A stretch of DNA of 64,000 bases from Verrucomicrobiota bacterium (GCA_023399155.1 JAEWQP010000028.1:1-64000); one strand, 5' to 3'; positions 46,531 to 55,745 are shown, counted from the stretch's first letter. Made by a program: numbers and translations. Notes: generated by a model not told the origin, from the letters alone.

Positions 46531-48489
46531 TCAGAACGAGTACTTGAGCGTGGCCGAGACGAAGTCGCGGTCGCCAAGAAGGTTGGCCGCGCCGGCGCCG
46601 AAATAGTTCACATAGCGCAGCTCGAAGCCCCATGAGTTCAAGTAGGTGAACTCCGTCGCGAGGGTGAGGGACTTGCGGCCGCGGACGAAGTTGCCGAGCG
46701 GCAGCGGCGTGTTGCCCGTCACGTCGTGGCTGAAGCCGATCGTGGGCGACATGTTCGCGCCGAGGATGAAGTCCGAGTAGTCGAAGCGCGCAGCCAGCTG
46801 GTAACCGGCCGAGAACTTGTCGGGAAACATCGAGGCCGGCGTGGTCGGGAACTGACTGTTGCCCGTCAACGCCATGGAGGTGGCGTCGCCGCCCGTGAAC
46901 GTCGCGGCCCCATCCATGCGCAGGCGATCCTGGCTCGGCAGGTGGGGCACGTGGGTGGCGCCGACTTCGGCCACCAGCACCCACTGGTCGGCGCCGAGCG
47001 CGGAGCCAAAGACCTTGGTCGCAGTCACCTGGCCCTGCCAGACGTCCTTGCGATTCCAACCCTGAATGCGCGTGCCATAGAGGTTGGAGTAGTTGCCGAT
47101 CTGGTTGTTCGTCGCGTAGGCGTCGTTGAGTGTGCCGAGGGCCGCGAAAAGCAGTTCCACATCGTCGATCTGCAGTGGCACGCCCACCTTGTAGGACACC
47201 TCTCCCTGCAGCGAGATGCCCGTGGTGCCGACGTCGGTGTTGAAGCTGACGCCGAACATGTCGATGTCCTCCGGATACTCGATCAGGTAGCGGCCGGTGG
47301 CGGCGGCATTGAGAAACCCGGTGGTCGACGCGTTGCGCGCGATCGTCTGGGCGGTCGGATAGAACGGTTGCAGGTTCGCGGGGAGCGCGCCGGCCGGCAC
47401 ATTGGTGAGGGCGGCGCCGATGAGCGTGTTGACGATCGTGGGGATTTGCGCCGGCGGAATGCCGCCTTGGACGAGGGCGGGGACGAGGGTGGTCTGCGCC
47501 GACTGGCCGGCCAGGCCGATGATCGTGGACGTCATCTGCGCGCGGGTCGTCGTCGGCGTGATCGCGCTGATCAGGGGCAGACGGCTGTGATAGCGCACGA
47601 AGTAGAATCCGAATTCCGCGTTGCCGAGTCGCGGCGCGAGCACGCGCGTGGCCAGGCCGAACTGCCCGGAATTCGAGGGCTCATCATTGGGTGCGCGCGG
47701 GATGTGCCCGAGACCCGCACTGTCCGGAATCGATCCGAAGCGCAGGTAGACGCGGTCGCCGCCGCGCCCGGCAAAGTCGTTCGAACTGAAATACGTACCG
47801 GGCGGGTCAATCTCCGTCTCGTCCCAGGCGAGTTGGTAGAACGCCTCGAGCGTGATGTTCTCCGTGAGTCCGAGCGAACCGGAGATCATCGGCACCGGCA
47901 CCAGCGCCTCCTTCAGTTCGGCGCCAGGGACGCGCAGCCGTGCGACGTCGATCGGGTTGATCACGTTGATGCCGTTCTGGATGAACGTGCTCTCGCCCCA
48001 GCTCAGCACCTGGGAGCCAAAACGCAGGTCGAGAGGCTTTTCAGCCACCTCGAACTGGCCGGTCACGAAGTAATCGAGCATGTCGAAATACGAGCCGACC
48101 TTATCGAGCGCCTGGCTGGAGAGGGCGGTGCGCGCCCGCTCGCCATGCCGGTTTTCCCAATCATAAAGATAGGTGGCGCGCGTGAAGGCCCGGAAGTTCC
48201 GGAACTTCAGTTCGAGGTCGCTCGTGCCCTTGGCCGCGAGCGAGAAGAGCCCCTTCTCGTAATTGAGGTTTCCGTCGTCCGCGTTGACCGAGTACTGCTC
48301 CCCGCCGGCGGAGAGCCCGTAATACTCGGGCGAGGGATCCTGCAGACGATAGCTGCCGCCAAACGACAGCGTCGTGTCAAAACTGCCGTCCACTTCGCCC
48401 ATGGAGAACTGGAGGGCGGCAAGCGGGGCGGTGCTGGCGAGGGTTGATGTGGCGAGAACGAGGGTAAGCCGACAAACGTTTGGCTTCAT
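46531..48489 (-). CDS. DUF1302 beta-barrel outer-membrane protein
   Basis: 652 residues from the ATG at 48489, which begins the signal peptide (MKPNVCRLTLVLATSTLAST); an ATG 7 codons upstream at 48510 is an alternative. Alternating-residue strands throughout and a C-terminal phenylalanine (VSATLKYSF) mark an outer-membrane barrel. DUF1302 elements: FDTTLSFGGSYRLQDPSPEY, LDLRFGSQVLSWGESTFIQN, GINVINPIDVARLRVPGAEL. First gene of the DUF1302-DUF1329-YCF48-RND operon; divergent from uvrA over about 280 bp. Confidence 0.92.
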   Translation of the reverse strand: MKPNVCRLTLVLATSTLASTAPLAALQFSMGEVDGSFDTTLSFGGSYRLQDPSPEYYGLSAGGEQYSVNADDGNLNYEKGLFSLAAKGTSDLELKFRNFRAFTRATYLYDWENRHGERARTALSSQALDKVGSYFDMLDYFVTGQFEVAEKPLDLRFGSQVLSWGESTFIQNGINVINPIDVARLRVPGAELKEALVPVPMISGSLGLTENITLEAFYQLAWDETEIDPPGTYFSSNDFAGRGGDRVYLRFGSIPDSAGLGHIPRAPNDEPSNSGQFGLATRVLAPRLGNAEFGFYFVRYHSRLPLISAITPTTTRAQMTSTIIGLAGQSAQTTLVPALVQGGIPPAQIPTIVNTLIGAALTNVPAGALPANLQPFYPTAQTIARNASTTGFLNAAATGRYLIEYPEDIDMFGVSFNTDVGTTGISLQGEVSYKVGVPLQIDDVELLFAALGTLNDAYATNNQIGNYSNLYGTRIQGWNRKDVWQGQVTATKVFGSALGADQWVLVAEVGATHVPHLPSQDRLRMDGAATFTGGDATSMALTGNSQFPTTPASMFPDKFSAGYQLAARFDYSDFILGANMSPTIGFSHDVTGNTPLPLGNFVRGRKSLTLATEFTYLNSWGFELRYVNYFGAGAANLLGDRDFVSATLKYSF

Positions 48490-48791
48490 GCGGGTTTGGG
48501 TTTCGTCCATCGAACAGGTGAGGCCGGCGTCATGGCACCCAACGCCGGATCGGGGTATGTGTCATGGGGAGCGCACCGCGGTACCGGGCGGCGGGAGGTG
48601 GGCAAGGCTCCGCCTCGCGAGTGGCGACTGCAAGAGAGAAACCCCGTCCGCCGGCGCCGGATTCGCACGTTTTTGACGCCAAGGCGTGACTGCAAAAAAC
48701 CACGTCGCGTGTTGCCGCGGCGGGCCGCTGGCCGATCCTGTGTGTTTCGCTTTCACCGGGGATTCCGGTGCACTAGCTTCTCCCACACACG

Positions 48792-51650
48792 ATGGCTGGC
48801 GACTCCGGTTACATCCACATCAAGGGCGCGCGTGAGCACAACCTGAAGGACCTCGAGGTCCGCATCCCGCGCGGCAAGTTCGTGGTGATCACCGGCGTAA
48901 GCGGCTCGGGCAAGTCGTCGCTCGCCTTCGACACGATCTATGCCGAGGGCTACCGCAAGTACATGGAGAGCCTCTCGACGCAGGCGCGCCAGGCGCTCGA
49001 GCAGTTGAAGCGCCCGGACGTCGACTTCATCCATGGACTGGCCCCGGTCCTGGCCATCGAGCAGCGCACGGCCGGTGGATCCCCGCGGAGCACGATCGCG
49101 ACCGTTACGGAGATCGCCGACTATGCGCGCCTGCTCTGGGCGCTCGACGGCGTCGCCTACTGCCCCAACGACGGCGGGCAGATCATCCAGCAAACGCTTG
49201 ATACCAGCGTGGAAAAACTCCTCGGGCTGGCGGCCGGCACGCGCGCGATGCTGCTCGCACCCTGGATGACCGCGCGGCCCGCGGTGCTGCGCGATGAGAT
49301 CGACGGCCTGCGCCAGCGCGGATTCCAGCGCCTGCGGGTGGACGGCGAAGTGAAGTCCATCGATGACCCGCGGCTGATCCCGACGGGCGTGAAGGAGGTG
49401 CGCGTCGACCTCGTGGTCGACCGTGTCGTGCTGGAGAAGACGCAACGCTCGCGCCTGGCCGACTCGCTTGAACTCGCGTTTCGCGAGGGGCGCGACCGCG
49501 CCATCGCCCTGGTGCAGGCGCCCACCGGGCAGGGGGACTGGACCGAGATCGCCCTCAGCCGCAACCTCGCCTGCGAGACCTGCGGTGAGGTGTATGAGCC
49601 GGTCACGCCGCGTCATTTTTCGTTCAATACATCCGAAGGCGCCTGCCCGACCTGTGGCGGCCTGGGCCGGCAGATGACCTTCGTCGAGGAACTCATCGTC
49701 CCCGACCCGGAGAAGTCGGTGCGGGAAGGCGCGCTCAAGCCGCTGCGCATCGGGGGCAAGGCGTTGATCATCCGGCACAACGCGCTGCTCAAGCAACTCG
49801 CCGAGCAGCTTCCCTTCGATCCCGAGAAGCCGTGGCGCCTGCTCTCGCGCGAGACGCGCGACGCTCTCCTGCACGGTGCGGGCTCGCGGGTCTTCAGCCT
49901 GCGCGCGCGGGGACGCGGAGCGGCCGAGGCCCAGGAGTTTCCGGGCATTATTGCCATCCTCGACAAGGCCCGACGGGACTCGAGCAGCGACGGCTATCGC
50001 GCGCGGCTCACGGCCTTCCAGGCGGCGCGGGACTGCCCGACCTGCCACGGACGGCGGCTCAGTCCGCGCAGTTCGTCGGTGCTCGTCGCCGGCAAGTCCA
50101 TGCCCGATTTCCTGGCCTTCGACGTCGAGAGCGCGATGGCGTTTCTCGAAACGCTGCCGCGTGACGGCGCGGGCGGCTCGGCCCGCGGTGAGGTCCTCGA
50201 GGGCATCCGCAACCGCCTGCGTTTTCTCCATCAAGTCGGGCTCGGCTACATCACGCTCGAGCGCGAGTACTCCACCCTCAGCGGCGGCGAGGCCCAGCGG
50301 GTGCGTCTGGCCACGCAACTCGGCATGGGCCTGGTGGGCGTCGTCTACGTTCTCGATGAGCCGAGCATCGGCCTGCACCCTGCCGACAACCAGAATCTGA
50401 TTCGCACGCTGCTCGAACTGCGCGACCGCGGCAACTCGGTCCTCGTGGTGGAACACGATGAGGACACGATGCTCGCCGCCGACCAGGTGATCGAGCTGGG
50501 CCCAGGCGCGGGCGACGCCGGCGGGCGGCTTCTCTTTCAGGGAACCCCCGCGGAGATCTGCGACCTGGAGAAATCGCGCTCGCGCACGGGCGCCTACCTC
50601 GCGCGGGTCCAGCGCGTGCAGCGCGACGCCCGGCCGCGGCAGCCGGATGAGCGCTGGCTCACCGTGGAAGGCGCGCGGCAGCACAACTTGCGTTCGGTTG
50701 ATGCGTCGTTTCCCGTCGGGCTGTTGACGTGCGTCACCGGGGTCTCGGGCTCCGGCAAGAGCACGCTCGTCAACGACATCCTGGCCCAGGCAGCCGCCCG
50801 CAAGCTCAACGGCGCCATGACCATTCCCGGAGCGCATCGCGCCATCGACGGGCTCGCGCATTTCGAGAAGTGCGTGGTCGTCGATCAGGATCCGATCGGC
50901 CGGAGCCCGCGCTCAAATCCGGCCACCTACACCAAGCTCTTCGACCTCCTGCGCGACCTCTTCTCCAAGTGTCCGCTGGCGAAGGTGCGCGGTTATCGGC
51001 CCGATCGCTTCTCGTTCAATGCGCGCGGCGGCCGTTGTGAGCGGTGCCAGGGCGACGGCGTGATCAAGCTCGACATGATGTTCATGAGCGACGCCTACAC
51101 CGAGTGCCCCAGCTGCGGCGGCCGACGCTACAACCGCGAAACTCTCGAGGTCCGCTATGCCGGGCGCAACATCGCCGAGGTGCTGGCGATGACGGTGAGC
51201 GAGGCGCGCGGACTCTTCCGCCACGTGCCGCGCATCATGGAAAAACTGGATACGCTCCACGCCGTCGGCCTGGGCTACGTCCAGCTCGGGCAGGCTTCGA
51301 ACACGCTCTCCGGCGGCGAGGCCCAGCGCATCAAGCTCTCCCTCGAACTCAGCCGGCGCCAGCAGGGACAGACGCTCTACATCCTCGATGAGCCGACGAC
51401 GGGCTTGCATTGGGCCGACGTCCAGAACCTCGTCGATCTCCTCTTCAAGCTGCGCGACGCGGGCAACACCCTGATCGTGATCGAGCACAACCTCGACATG
51501 ATCTCCCTGGCCGACTGGGTGGTCGACCTCGGTCCCGGCGGCGGGCGCGAGGGCGGCACCATCGTCTATGCGGGACCCGTCGAGGGGATCGCTGCGCACG
51601 CCGCATCCCAGACCGGGCGCGCGCTGCGCGCCTGGCAGGCGCGGGGCTGA
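48792..51650 (+). CDS. uvrA: Excinuclease ABC subunit A
   Basis: 952 residues, full length. Two ABC modules: Walker A GVSGSGKS (35-42) and a second at about 650 (GVSGSGKSTLVNDI); signature LSGGEAQRV in the first and TLSGGEAQRIKLSLELS in the second; Walker B VVYVLDEPSIGLHP and LYILDEPTTGLH. Zinc modules at about 259-290 (CETCG ... CPTCGG), in the first module's insertion (CPTCHGRRLSP) and at about 749 (CERCQGDG ... CPSCGG). GRSPRSNPATYTKLFD is standard. Damage recognition for nucleotide excision repair. No uvrB or uvrC nearby. Confidence 0.98.
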   Translation: MAGDSGYIHIKGAREHNLKDLEVRIPRGKFVVITGVSGSGKSSLAFDTIYAEGYRKYMESLSTQARQALEQLKRPDVDFIHGLAPVLAIEQRTAGGSPRSTIATVTEIADYARLLWALDGVAYCPNDGGQIIQQTLDTSVEKLLGLAAGTRAMLLAPWMTARPAVLRDEIDGLRQRGFQRLRVDGEVKSIDDPRLIPTGVKEVRVDLVVDRVVLEKTQRSRLADSLELAFREGRDRAIALVQAPTGQGDWTEIALSRNLACETCGEVYEPVTPRHFSFNTSEGACPTCGGLGRQMTFVEELIVPDPEKSVREGALKPLRIGGKALIIRHNALLKQLAEQLPFDPEKPWRLLSRETRDALLHGAGSRVFSLRARGRGAAEAQEFPGIIAILDKARRDSSSDGYRARLTAFQAARDCPTCHGRRLSPRSSSVLVAGKSMPDFLAFDVESAMAFLETLPRDGAGGSARGEVLEGIRNRLRFLHQVGLGYITLEREYSTLSGGEAQRVRLATQLGMGLVGVVYVLDEPSIGLHPADNQNLIRTLLELRDRGNSVLVVEHDEDTMLAADQVIELGPGAGDAGGRLLFQGTPAEICDLEKSRSRTGAYLARVQRVQRDARPRQPDERWLTVEGARQHNLRSVDASFPVGLLTCVTGVSGSGKSTLVNDILAQAAARKLNGAMTIPGAHRAIDGLAHFEKCVVVDQDPIGRSPRSNPATYTKLFDLLRDLFSKCPLAKVRGYRPDRFSFNARGGRCERCQGDGVIKLDMMFMSDAYTECPSCGGRRYNRETLEVRYAGRNIAEVLAMTVSEARGLFRHVPRIMEKLDTLHAVGLGYVQLGQASNTLSGGEAQRIKLSLELSRRQQGQTLYILDEPTTGLHWADVQNLVDLLFKLRDAGNTLIVIEHNLDMISLADWVVDLGPGGGREGGTIVYAGPVEGIAAHAASQTGRALRAWQARG

Positions 51651-52022
51651 GCGGACTCCGCGTTCGAAGAAGGTGGAGCGCGACCGGGCGCGCTTTTCGC
51701 CCGCGCCTAACCAACAGTCCGCGAGGCCTCCCTGTAATCCTGGCTTCGGCGGGCCTTGAGCCAAAGCTCATGCGGCGGAGGATCGGAAGCGCTTTCCGCC
51801 CACGCACAAGCAGCAACCCACCCGGCCGCATACTCCCCTAACGCGGAAGGCCCGTCCCGCCGGTGCGCTGGAGGACCCAGGCTGGGATGCACGCCACCGG
51901 GCTGCGTCAGCGGAGGCTCGGCTTGCGTGGGGCCGGCGACTTTGCGCCCCGCCGGTACGCGACGAAGGCAGGCTTGTGGCCTGCCTTCAGTCGGTGGGGC
52001 GCTCAGGGCGCCAGGTAGCGGC
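51651..52022. other. Gene-free convergent gap with one hairpin
   Basis: 372 bp between the uvrA stop and the stop of the minus-strand PEP-CTERM gene. A perfect hairpin lies at 51964-51988 (arms GAAGGCAGGC and GCCTGCCTTC, loop TTGTG). No T-tract follows on the minus strand. The rest is GC-rich without codon bias. I see no gene. Confidence 0.6.
51964..51988 (-). terminator. Possible terminator hairpin after PEP-CTERM gene
   Basis: 10-bp perfect stem and 5-nt loop, 34 bp past the stop of the PEP-CTERM gene. Stable, but without a run of T on either strand, so termination is inferred from position only. Confidence 0.35.
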
Positions 52023-52646
52023 TCAGCGGCGGCGGCGGATGATCGCCAGCCCCGAGAGTCCGAGACCGAGGAGAAGCAGCGTGGTGCCACCATCCGGAAC
52101 ATGGAGGACGGCGTAGTCCTGCTTGCCGTCATGGGCGAGGCGCAGCAGGCGGGCTCCGGCGATGTCGGAGGCTATCGCCGTCTCGAGGTAGGTCTGCGCC
52201 AGCGTCTTCAGCGCGCCGTTGTAGAACAAGTTGAAGTCACTGCCGCCGACATGCATCCAGACCGCGACCTGCAGGGCGGCCGCCACTTCGTCATTCGTCA
52301 GCGCCTTGTTGAAATACAGGGCCCAGAGTTTGCCGATCACCGAGTCCTGGAGGGCACTCGTGGTATAAGTGCGGAACGTCGTGGTGTCGGCCCACTCATA
52401 GGGATCGATGCACAGGCCATTCACGATGCCCGTGTTCTGGATGTCGATGTTGAGGATCCCGGCATACACGCGGTACTTGCCACTGTTGCCGAGGCCCTTC
52501 GTCGACATCGTGACGACCTCGCTGGCTCCCACGTCCGCGACCTTGAGGTAGGGGGAGTTGGAGATGTCATACGCCGCCGCATGCGCGGCTGCGGACAGGA
52601 GGACAGAGGCGGCGAGCGGGGCGAAGAGGTTCTTGAGGATGCTCAT
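52023..52646 (-). CDS. Secreted protein with PEP-CTERM-like (VPDGG) sorting signal
   Basis: 207 residues: N-terminal signal peptide (LFAPLAASVLLSAAAHAAAY), a mature domain of about 155 residues (AYDISNSPYLKVADVGAS, then LCIDPYEWADTTTFRTY), and a C-terminal sorting region with VPDGG (183-187), a hydrophobic helix (TTLLLLGLGLSGLAII) and RRRR. This layout is recognised by exosortase in PEP-CTERM systems; the VPDGG/VPDSG variant is known from Verrucomicrobia. LWALYFNKALTNDEVAAALQVAVW resembles the thioester-domain-like or TED-like region of some surface proteins, but no clear thioester Cys-Gln pair is confirmed. No exosortase gene in this window. Confidence 0.88.
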   Translation of the reverse strand: MSILKNLFAPLAASVLLSAAAHAAAYDISNSPYLKVADVGASEVVTMSTKGLGNSGKYRVYAGILNIDIQNTGIVNGLCIDPYEWADTTTFRTYTTSALQDSVIGKLWALYFNKALTNDEVAAALQVAVWMHVGGSDFNLFYNGALKTLAQTYLETAIASDIAGARLLRLAHDGKQDYAVLHVPDGGTTLLLLGLGLSGLAIIRRRR

Positions 52647-53098
52647 GGATGAAAGGTTTGGTTAGCTCAGAGGTTGCAGCAGGCATGCCAGATAAGGGGT
52701 TCTCGCAGGTGGCAAGTTAACGTGCCTAGTAGATAGGGTTGAACACGTTGAATATAAGATACTTAAGATATGCGGTGAATGCCTAAGGGTTCGGCCTGAT
52801 CCCGGGATGGAATTCACCCTCGATGGGGGTTTGTCGGCGTTGCTTACACCCACAGCGCTACGCGGGCGGCCGGCGGTTCAACGGCGCTTATCTAGTTAGC
52901 TACTGAACGGAAGCGAGTTACGTATGCATCTTCGACGCGATCGGCCCGAATGTAGGGAAACCTTACAAGAATCCGCCGCTCGGGGCGTTCATCGAGCGGA
53001 CGGCTGGGCATGTCGGCGCCGGGCTTGGAGCGCTTTCCCAAGACCTTGGCGCGGACCGGGATTGAAACTCAGAGCGATCGGTGTTGGTTTCCGCCCTT
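52647..53098. other. Gene-free, AT-richer divergent region
   Basis: About 450 bp between divergent starts of the PEP-CTERM gene and lpdA. The stretch at about 52700-52790 is markedly richer in A/T than the rest of the window (GTTGAACACGTTGAATATAA, then GATACTTAAGATATGCGG), a place where promoters for both genes probably lie. AAGATACTTAAGATAT and the surrounding bases hold short imperfect symmetry. No confident -35/-10 pair is seen. No gene, tRNA or riboswitch was recognised. Confidence 0.5.
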
Positions 53099-54499
53099 AT
53101 GGCAGAATCGAGCACCTATGATCTTGTCGTGATCGGCGGCGGACCGGCGGGCTACGCCGGCGCCATCCGCGCGGGCCAGCTGGGAAAGAAAGTGGCCTGC
53201 ATCGAGATGGAACGCCCGGGCGGCACATGCCTGAACTGGGGCTGCATCCCCAGCAAGGCCCTGCTCAAGAGCGCCGAGCTGATGCACTCGTTCCGCAAGG
53301 CCGAGACGTTTGGCCTGAAGATCGCTGGCACCGTGGAATACGATTTCGCCAAGATCATCCAGCGCTCGCGCGGCGTGGCCGACCAGATGGCCAAGGGCAT
53401 CGAGTTCCTCTTCAAGAAGAACAAGGTCGAACACCTCGTCGGCACCGGACGGGTGAATGTGGCCGGGCTCGTCGAGGTCACGGATGGACCGGCCAAGGGC
53501 CGCCTTCTCAAGGCTGACAAGATCCTCATCGCCACTGGCTGCAAAGCGCGGCGCTACCCGGGGATCGACGTGGATGGCGAACGCATCATGACCTCCCGTG
53601 AGGCGCTCGCGATGAAGACGCAGCCGAAGTCGATCGCCATCGTGGGCGCTGGCGCCATCGGCGTGGAGTTCGCCTATTTTCTCAATGCCTTCGGCACGAA
53701 GGTGACGCTGATCGAGATGCTGCCGCAGGTCCTTCCCGTCGAGGATGAGGAGACCGCGAAGGTGCTGAGCCGCGCCTTCACGAAGCTCGGGATAGAACAG
53801 CATGTATCCACCAAGGTGGAGAATGTGAAGGTCGGGAAGAGCTCGGTGAAGCTCGACCTGGTCAAGGGGGAGGCCCGCGAAAGTCTCGAGGTGGAGAGCG
53901 TGCTCTTCGCGATCGGCGTGACCGCGAACCTCGAGGGCGCGGTGTCGTCGCGCGTGCCGCTGAAGACCGACCGCGGTTACCTGGTCGTTGACGACAGCTA
54001 CCAGACCAGTGCGCCCGGCATTTATGCCGCGGGCGACATCATCGGGCCGCCGTGGCTCGCGCATGTCGCGACGTTCGAGGCGGTCAATGCCGTCAACGGC
54101 ATGTTCGGGGCGTCCAAGCCAAGGCGCGTGAAAAACTTCCCGGGTTGCACCTACTGTCTGCCACAGGTGGCGAGCACCGGCCTGACCGAGCGCGCGGTGA
54201 AGGAGAAGGGGCTGCCCTACAAGGTGGGCAAGTTCCCGTTCACCGCCGTGGGCAAGGCCGTCGCCGCCGGCGAAGCCGAGGGCTTCGTCAAGGTGATCAG
54301 CCACGAAAAGACCGGCGAGATCCTCGGCGTGCACATCATCGGACCCGATGCCACGGAGTTGATTGCCGAATACTGCCTGGCGATGGAGATGGAGGGAACG
54401 GTGGACGAGATCCACCACACAATCCATGCCCACCCGACGCTGAGCGAGGCTCTCGGTGAGGCCGCCGCGGCCACGCACGGCCAGGCGATCCACATCTGA
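53099..54499 (+). CDS. lpdA: Dihydrolipoyl dehydrogenase (E3)
   Basis: 466 residues from the ATG at 53099. FAD site VVIGGGPAGY (about 10-19), redox disulfide C44/C49 (GGTCLNWGCIPSK), NAD site IVGAGAIGVEFAYFL, second FAD motif GIYAAGDI, and the C-terminal active-site pair H443 and E448 in HAHPTLSEALGE. Re-oxidises the dihydrolipoyl groups of PDH E2 (61.2 kb) and H-protein. A GTG 6 codons upstream is possible. Monocistronic; ends at a hairpin (54512-54532). Confidence 0.97.
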   Translation: MAESSTYDLVVIGGGPAGYAGAIRAGQLGKKVACIEMERPGGTCLNWGCIPSKALLKSAELMHSFRKAETFGLKIAGTVEYDFAKIIQRSRGVADQMAKGIEFLFKKNKVEHLVGTGRVNVAGLVEVTDGPAKGRLLKADKILIATGCKARRYPGIDVDGERIMTSREALAMKTQPKSIAIVGAGAIGVEFAYFLNAFGTKVTLIEMLPQVLPVEDEETAKVLSRAFTKLGIEQHVSTKVENVKVGKSSVKLDLVKGEARESLEVESVLFAIGVTANLEGAVSSRVPLKTDRGYLVVDDSYQTSAPGIYAAGDIIGPPWLAHVATFEAVNAVNGMFGASKPRRVKNFPGCTYCLPQVASTGLTERAVKEKGLPYKVGKFPFTAVGKAVAAGEAEGFVKVISHEKTGEILGVHIIGPDATELIAEYCLAMEMEGTVDEIHHTIHAHPTLSEALGEAAAATHGQAIHI

Positions 54500-54511
54500 T
54501 CGGGACCGCCC

Positions 54512-54532
54512 GCGCCGCCGGACCGGCGGTGC
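54512..54532. terminator. GC hairpin between convergent lpdA and DUF368 genes
   Basis: GCGCCGCCGG-A-CCGGCGGTGC forms a stem of up to 10 bp (one G-T pair) with a very tight centre, 12 bp past the lpdA stop. It could serve both converging genes. No T-tract. Confidence 0.4.
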
Positions 54533-54568
54533 CACATGGCATCGACGGTCCGCCGCCCGCGGCAGAGG

Positions 54569-55474
54569 CTAGGCTTTCTCCGGGGCGAGACGACTTACGG
54601 CGATCACGGCGATCCCGCCCGCGACGGCCAGGGCGGCGGCGACGAGGATCGTATTCCAGTCGGACGGCAGGACATTGACCTGGGTCAGGGGCACCTCGAC
54701 GCCGTGACTGTTGATCCGGGTCGCGATCGTCTCCTTCCAGGGCCAGACGGTGCGCAGCGCGCCGGCCATCACTCCGGTCAGGGCGATCAGCGTGGTGTGG
54801 CGCCAGGTGTGGAGCAGCCAGCTGACGATGCGCACGAAGGAAAGGATGCCGACCACGATGCCGACCACGAACACGCCGATCGTGACGATGTCCCGGCGAT
54901 TCAGGGCTTCGAGGATGGCGTGGTACTTGCCCAGGATGACGAGAATGTAGGAACCGGAGATCCCGGGCAGGATCATCGCGCAGATGGCGATGGCCCCGGA
55001 GAGGAAGATGAACGGCAGCGAATCCGGGAACCGCATCACCGGGAGGCCCACCAGCACAAAGGTCGCGCAGGCGAACGCCAGGAACACGACGAAATCGATC
55101 GGGCGCCAACGCCAGGTCTGGTGCGCGAGAAGGACGGTCGAACCCGCGACGAGACCGAAGAAAAACGACCAGAGCTCGACCGGATGCGAGGTGAACAGGC
55201 GGGCTAGCAGGTGCGAGAGGCTCAGGACCGCGGTCGCCAGACCGAGCCCGAGCGGGATGAGAAACATCCAAGGAATCCGCTCGCGCAGCCCTTTCCAGTC
55301 CAGACGGAGGGCCATCCGCAGCGTGATCAGGTCGAAGCTCTTGATCGCGTCGAGCAGCCGCGGGTAGATGCCGCCGACGAAAGCGATGGTGCCGCCGGAG
55401 ACTCCCGGGATCAGGTCGGCCGTGCCCATGCACACGCCGACCACGTAGATGCGGATCAGGCTGAGCCAGTTCAT
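54569..55474 (-). CDS. DUF368 family undecaprenyl-phosphate translocase
   Basis: 301 residues with about eight hydrophobic helices. DUF368 landmarks: GTADLIPGVSGGTIAFVGGI and the mirrored FLSGAIAICAMILPGISGSY (two copies of the P-G-x-S-G turn); also GLVAGSTVLL. Family knowledge: DUF368 proteins (PopT) were shown to recycle the lipid carrier undecaprenyl phosphate across the cytoplasmic membrane; DedA-family UptA does the same. No peptidoglycan gene adjoins. The small basic protein gene lies 68 bp upstream on the same strand. Confidence 0.9.
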   Translation of the reverse strand: MNWLSLIRIYVVGVCMGTADLIPGVSGGTIAFVGGIYPRLLDAIKSFDLITLRMALRLDWKGLRERIPWMFLIPLGLGLATAVLSLSHLLARLFTSHPVELWSFFFGLVAGSTVLLAHQTWRWRPIDFVVFLAFACATFVLVGLPVMRFPDSLPFIFLSGAIAICAMILPGISGSYILVILGKYHAILEALNRRDIVTIGVFVVGIVVGILSFVRIVSWLLHTWRHTTLIALTGVMAGALRTVWPWKETIATRINSHGVEVPLTQVNVLPSDWNTILVAAALAVAGGIAVIAVSRLAPEKA

Positions 55475-55542
55475 CGGAGAGGTCAGGGCAAAGAAAAGCC
55501 GCGCTCGTGTGGGCGCGGCTCGGCACAGGGTCTACGGGTGGA

Positions 55543-55701
55543 TCAGATCTCGGGCTTGGTCTTGCGCAGGCCCTGGACGCGATCGCCGTCCTTCCACTGA
55601 CCGCGCTTCTTGAGGAGATCGACGCGCTCGAAGCGCTTCAGGACATTGCGCTTCACGGCGCTCGCGCCGGAGGCAGACTTGAAACTGGAGTGCTGGGACA
55701 T
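55543..55701 (-). CDS. Small basic protein of Verrucomicrobia/Chlamydiae
   Basis: 52 residues (MSQHSSFKSASGASAVKRNV ... QGLRKTKPEI), rich in Lys and Arg (LKRFERVDLLKKRGQWKDGD). It matches, to my recollection, the TIGR04137-type small basic protein restricted to the Chlamydiae/Verrucomicrobia group, of unknown function and perhaps ribosome- or RNA-associated. Start at the ATG at 55701, stop at 55543. Too short for many gene callers. Followed by DUF368 and preceded by cutA (45 bp upstream). Confidence 0.9.
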   Translation of the reverse strand: MSQHSSFKSASGASAVKRNVLKRFERVDLLKKRGQWKDGDRVQGLRKTKPEI

Positions 55702-55745
55702 GGTGCTGGTGTGTTGAAAGTGAAAGGGACCGCGTAAAAGGTGGT

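Noticed and set aside
46726..48447. Long open frame antisense to the DUF1302 gene
   Set aside because: Shadow frame with the same composition bias; the barrel gene has a signal peptide and conserved family blocks.
48753..50861. Long open frame antisense to uvrA
   Set aside because: UvrA is complete on the plus strand; the antisense frame has no motif.
52647..52730. tRNA-like D-arm (GGTTAGCTCAGAGG) upstream of the PEP-CTERM gene
   Set aside because: No matching acceptor stem, anticodon arm or GTTCRANNC T-loop follows within 80 bp.
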